From assembly GCA_038210245.1 (NCBI GenBank), contig JBBQWW010000137.1, positions 1 through 5,378 of the forward strand: a stretch of DNA of 5,378 bases. Reading direction: 5' to 3'. Below the pieces are notes generated by a model. That model was not told the origin of the DNA. It did no database searches and saw nothing but the letters and a program-made list of their open reading frames with translations. The position numbers and the translations under genes were made by a program. Source of the stretch: Bog-756 sp038210245 (GTDB lineage Bacteria; Actinomycetota; Acidimicrobiia; Acidimicrobiales; RAAP-2). The number at the start of each line of letters is the position of its first letter. The first letter of the stretch is position 1. This document shows positions 4,880-5,378 of this stretch, piece by piece.

Positions 4880-5338
4880 ATGACACAACTAAGTTCGGAC
4901 AACTCCCCTGCCGTCGTCGCCGGGGCACCCACGATCTCTCCCGGCCCCCTCGAGCAGGCCAGCGCCTTCGTGGCTGCAGCCGGGCTCGTCGTGGACTCGG
5001 TGGCCACCGACCGGGTGGTCGGGCACATCGATCTCGACGAGCGCCATCACACCCCGTGGGGCATCGTCCACGGCGGGGTGTACACCACCGCCGTGGAGAG
5101 TGCGGCCAGCATCGGGGCCAGTGTCGCCATCGCCGACCGCGGCCAGGTGGCGGTAGGGCTGACCAACACCACTCACTTCCTGCGCTCGGTCACCGCCGGG
5201 CGGGTCGAGGTCGAGGCGGTGGCCCTCAACCAGGGCCGAACCCAACAGCTGTGGCAGGTCGACGTGACCGACGGCTCGGGCAAGCGCCTGGCCCACGGTG
5301 AGGTCCGCCTCCAGAACCTCACTCCCGCCGGCCCTTAA
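4880..5338 (+). CDS. Hotdog-fold acyl-CoA thioesterase, PaaI/MenI-like
   Basis: A 152-residue hotdog-fold protein, within the normal size for single-domain PaaI-type thioesterases, which hydrolyse acyl- or aryl-CoA esters (phenylacetyl-CoA-related or dihydroxynaphthoyl-CoA) in the cytoplasm, usually as tetramers. The hallmark central helix is clear: HHTPWGIVHGGVYTTAVESA (56-75), matching the YdiI/EntH pattern in which His64 orients the substrate carbonyl and Glu73 is the catalytic base or nucleophile. The glutamine of YdiI (QPFGLLHGG) is replaced by Thr58 here. The strand GLTNTTHFLRSVTAGRVEVE (93-112) matches the GxxxxxxHxRPVxxGxV region, and EVRLQN closes the sheet. The first ~22 residues are polar and probably flexible. 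ATG 4880 is chosen because the promoter places transcription initiation exactly there; the frame is open further upstream, but that would run through the promoter and into the transporter. It is divergent from the MFS-merR cluster. The substrate is unknown. Confidence 0.9.
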   Translation: MTQLSSDNSPAVVAGAPTISPGPLEQASAFVAAAGLVVDSVATDRVVGHIDLDERHHTPWGIVHGGVYTTAVESAASIGASVAIADRGQVAVGLTNTTHFLRSVTAGRVEVEAVALNQGRTQQLWQVDVTDGSGKRLAHGEVRLQNLTPAGP

Positions 5339-5378
5339 CCATCCCCCTGTCACAACGGGGACCCGGGCGGCGTCGAAT

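Noticed and set aside
5342..5361. Hairpin TCCCC...GGGGA after the thioesterase stop
   Set aside because: The stem is only 5 bp with a 10-nt loop and no T-run; too weak to call a terminator.
5350..5376. Possible C-terminal end of a convergent minus-strand gene at the right edge
   Set aside because: A minus-strand frame ends in TGA at 5352-5350, but only eight codons are visible, which cannot be told from chance.

Overview
The window looks like chromosomal DNA from a high-GC actinobacterium, possibly an uncultured Acidimicrobiia-like lineage. Nearly every third codon position is G or C, the reading frames are Actinobacteria-like (a DUF5684 membrane protein with a Pro-rich tail, a DUF6295-type small protein, a DHA2 transporter next to a MerR regulator), and one gene appears to start leaderless from a TANNNT -10 box. 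The lineage is inferred from protein resemblance and composition; no marker gene is present.

Layout, left to right. (1) Positions 1-120 (-) hold the first 40 codons of recC, cut by the window edge. (2) Positions 121-416 are a divergent intergenic region with no credible gene. (3) Positions 417-1049 (+) encode a 210-aa membrane protein of the DUF5684 type with a Pro/Gly/Tyr-rich tail that contains a 42-bp tandem duplication. (4) Positions 1073-1120 are a GC-rich inverted repeat between two convergent genes, probably a bidirectional terminator. (5) Four minus-strand genes follow, in transcription order: a DHA2-type MFS transporter (4689-2779), a MerR-family regulator that overlaps it by 4 bp (2782-2294), a dienelactone-hydrolase-family protein (2232-1486) and a DUF6295-type small protein (1406-1128). 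The short gaps (-4, 61 and 79 nt) suggest one transcription unit, with the possibility of internal promoters. (6) Positions 4690-4879 are a divergent control region with an unusually A+T-rich island containing an imperfect palindrome and AACGT repeats next to the transporter, and a well-formed promoter next to the gene on the other side. (7) Positions 4880-5338 (+) encode a hotdog-fold PaaI/MenI-like thioesterase.

How the genes may work together: the MFS-MerR pair fits a drug or metabolite efflux system whose regulator is encoded inside the transporter's own transcript, so feedback on the shared upstream promoter is plausible. The hydrolase and the divergent acyl-CoA thioesterase both belong to families used in aromatic or acyl-CoA metabolism, but no pathway can be assigned from this window. 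I see no mobile element, CRISPR array, rRNA, tRNA or phage gene, and no clear evidence of a new multi-gene system. The most informative signals are the regulatory architecture at 4720-4880 and an active-site substitution in the hydrolase.
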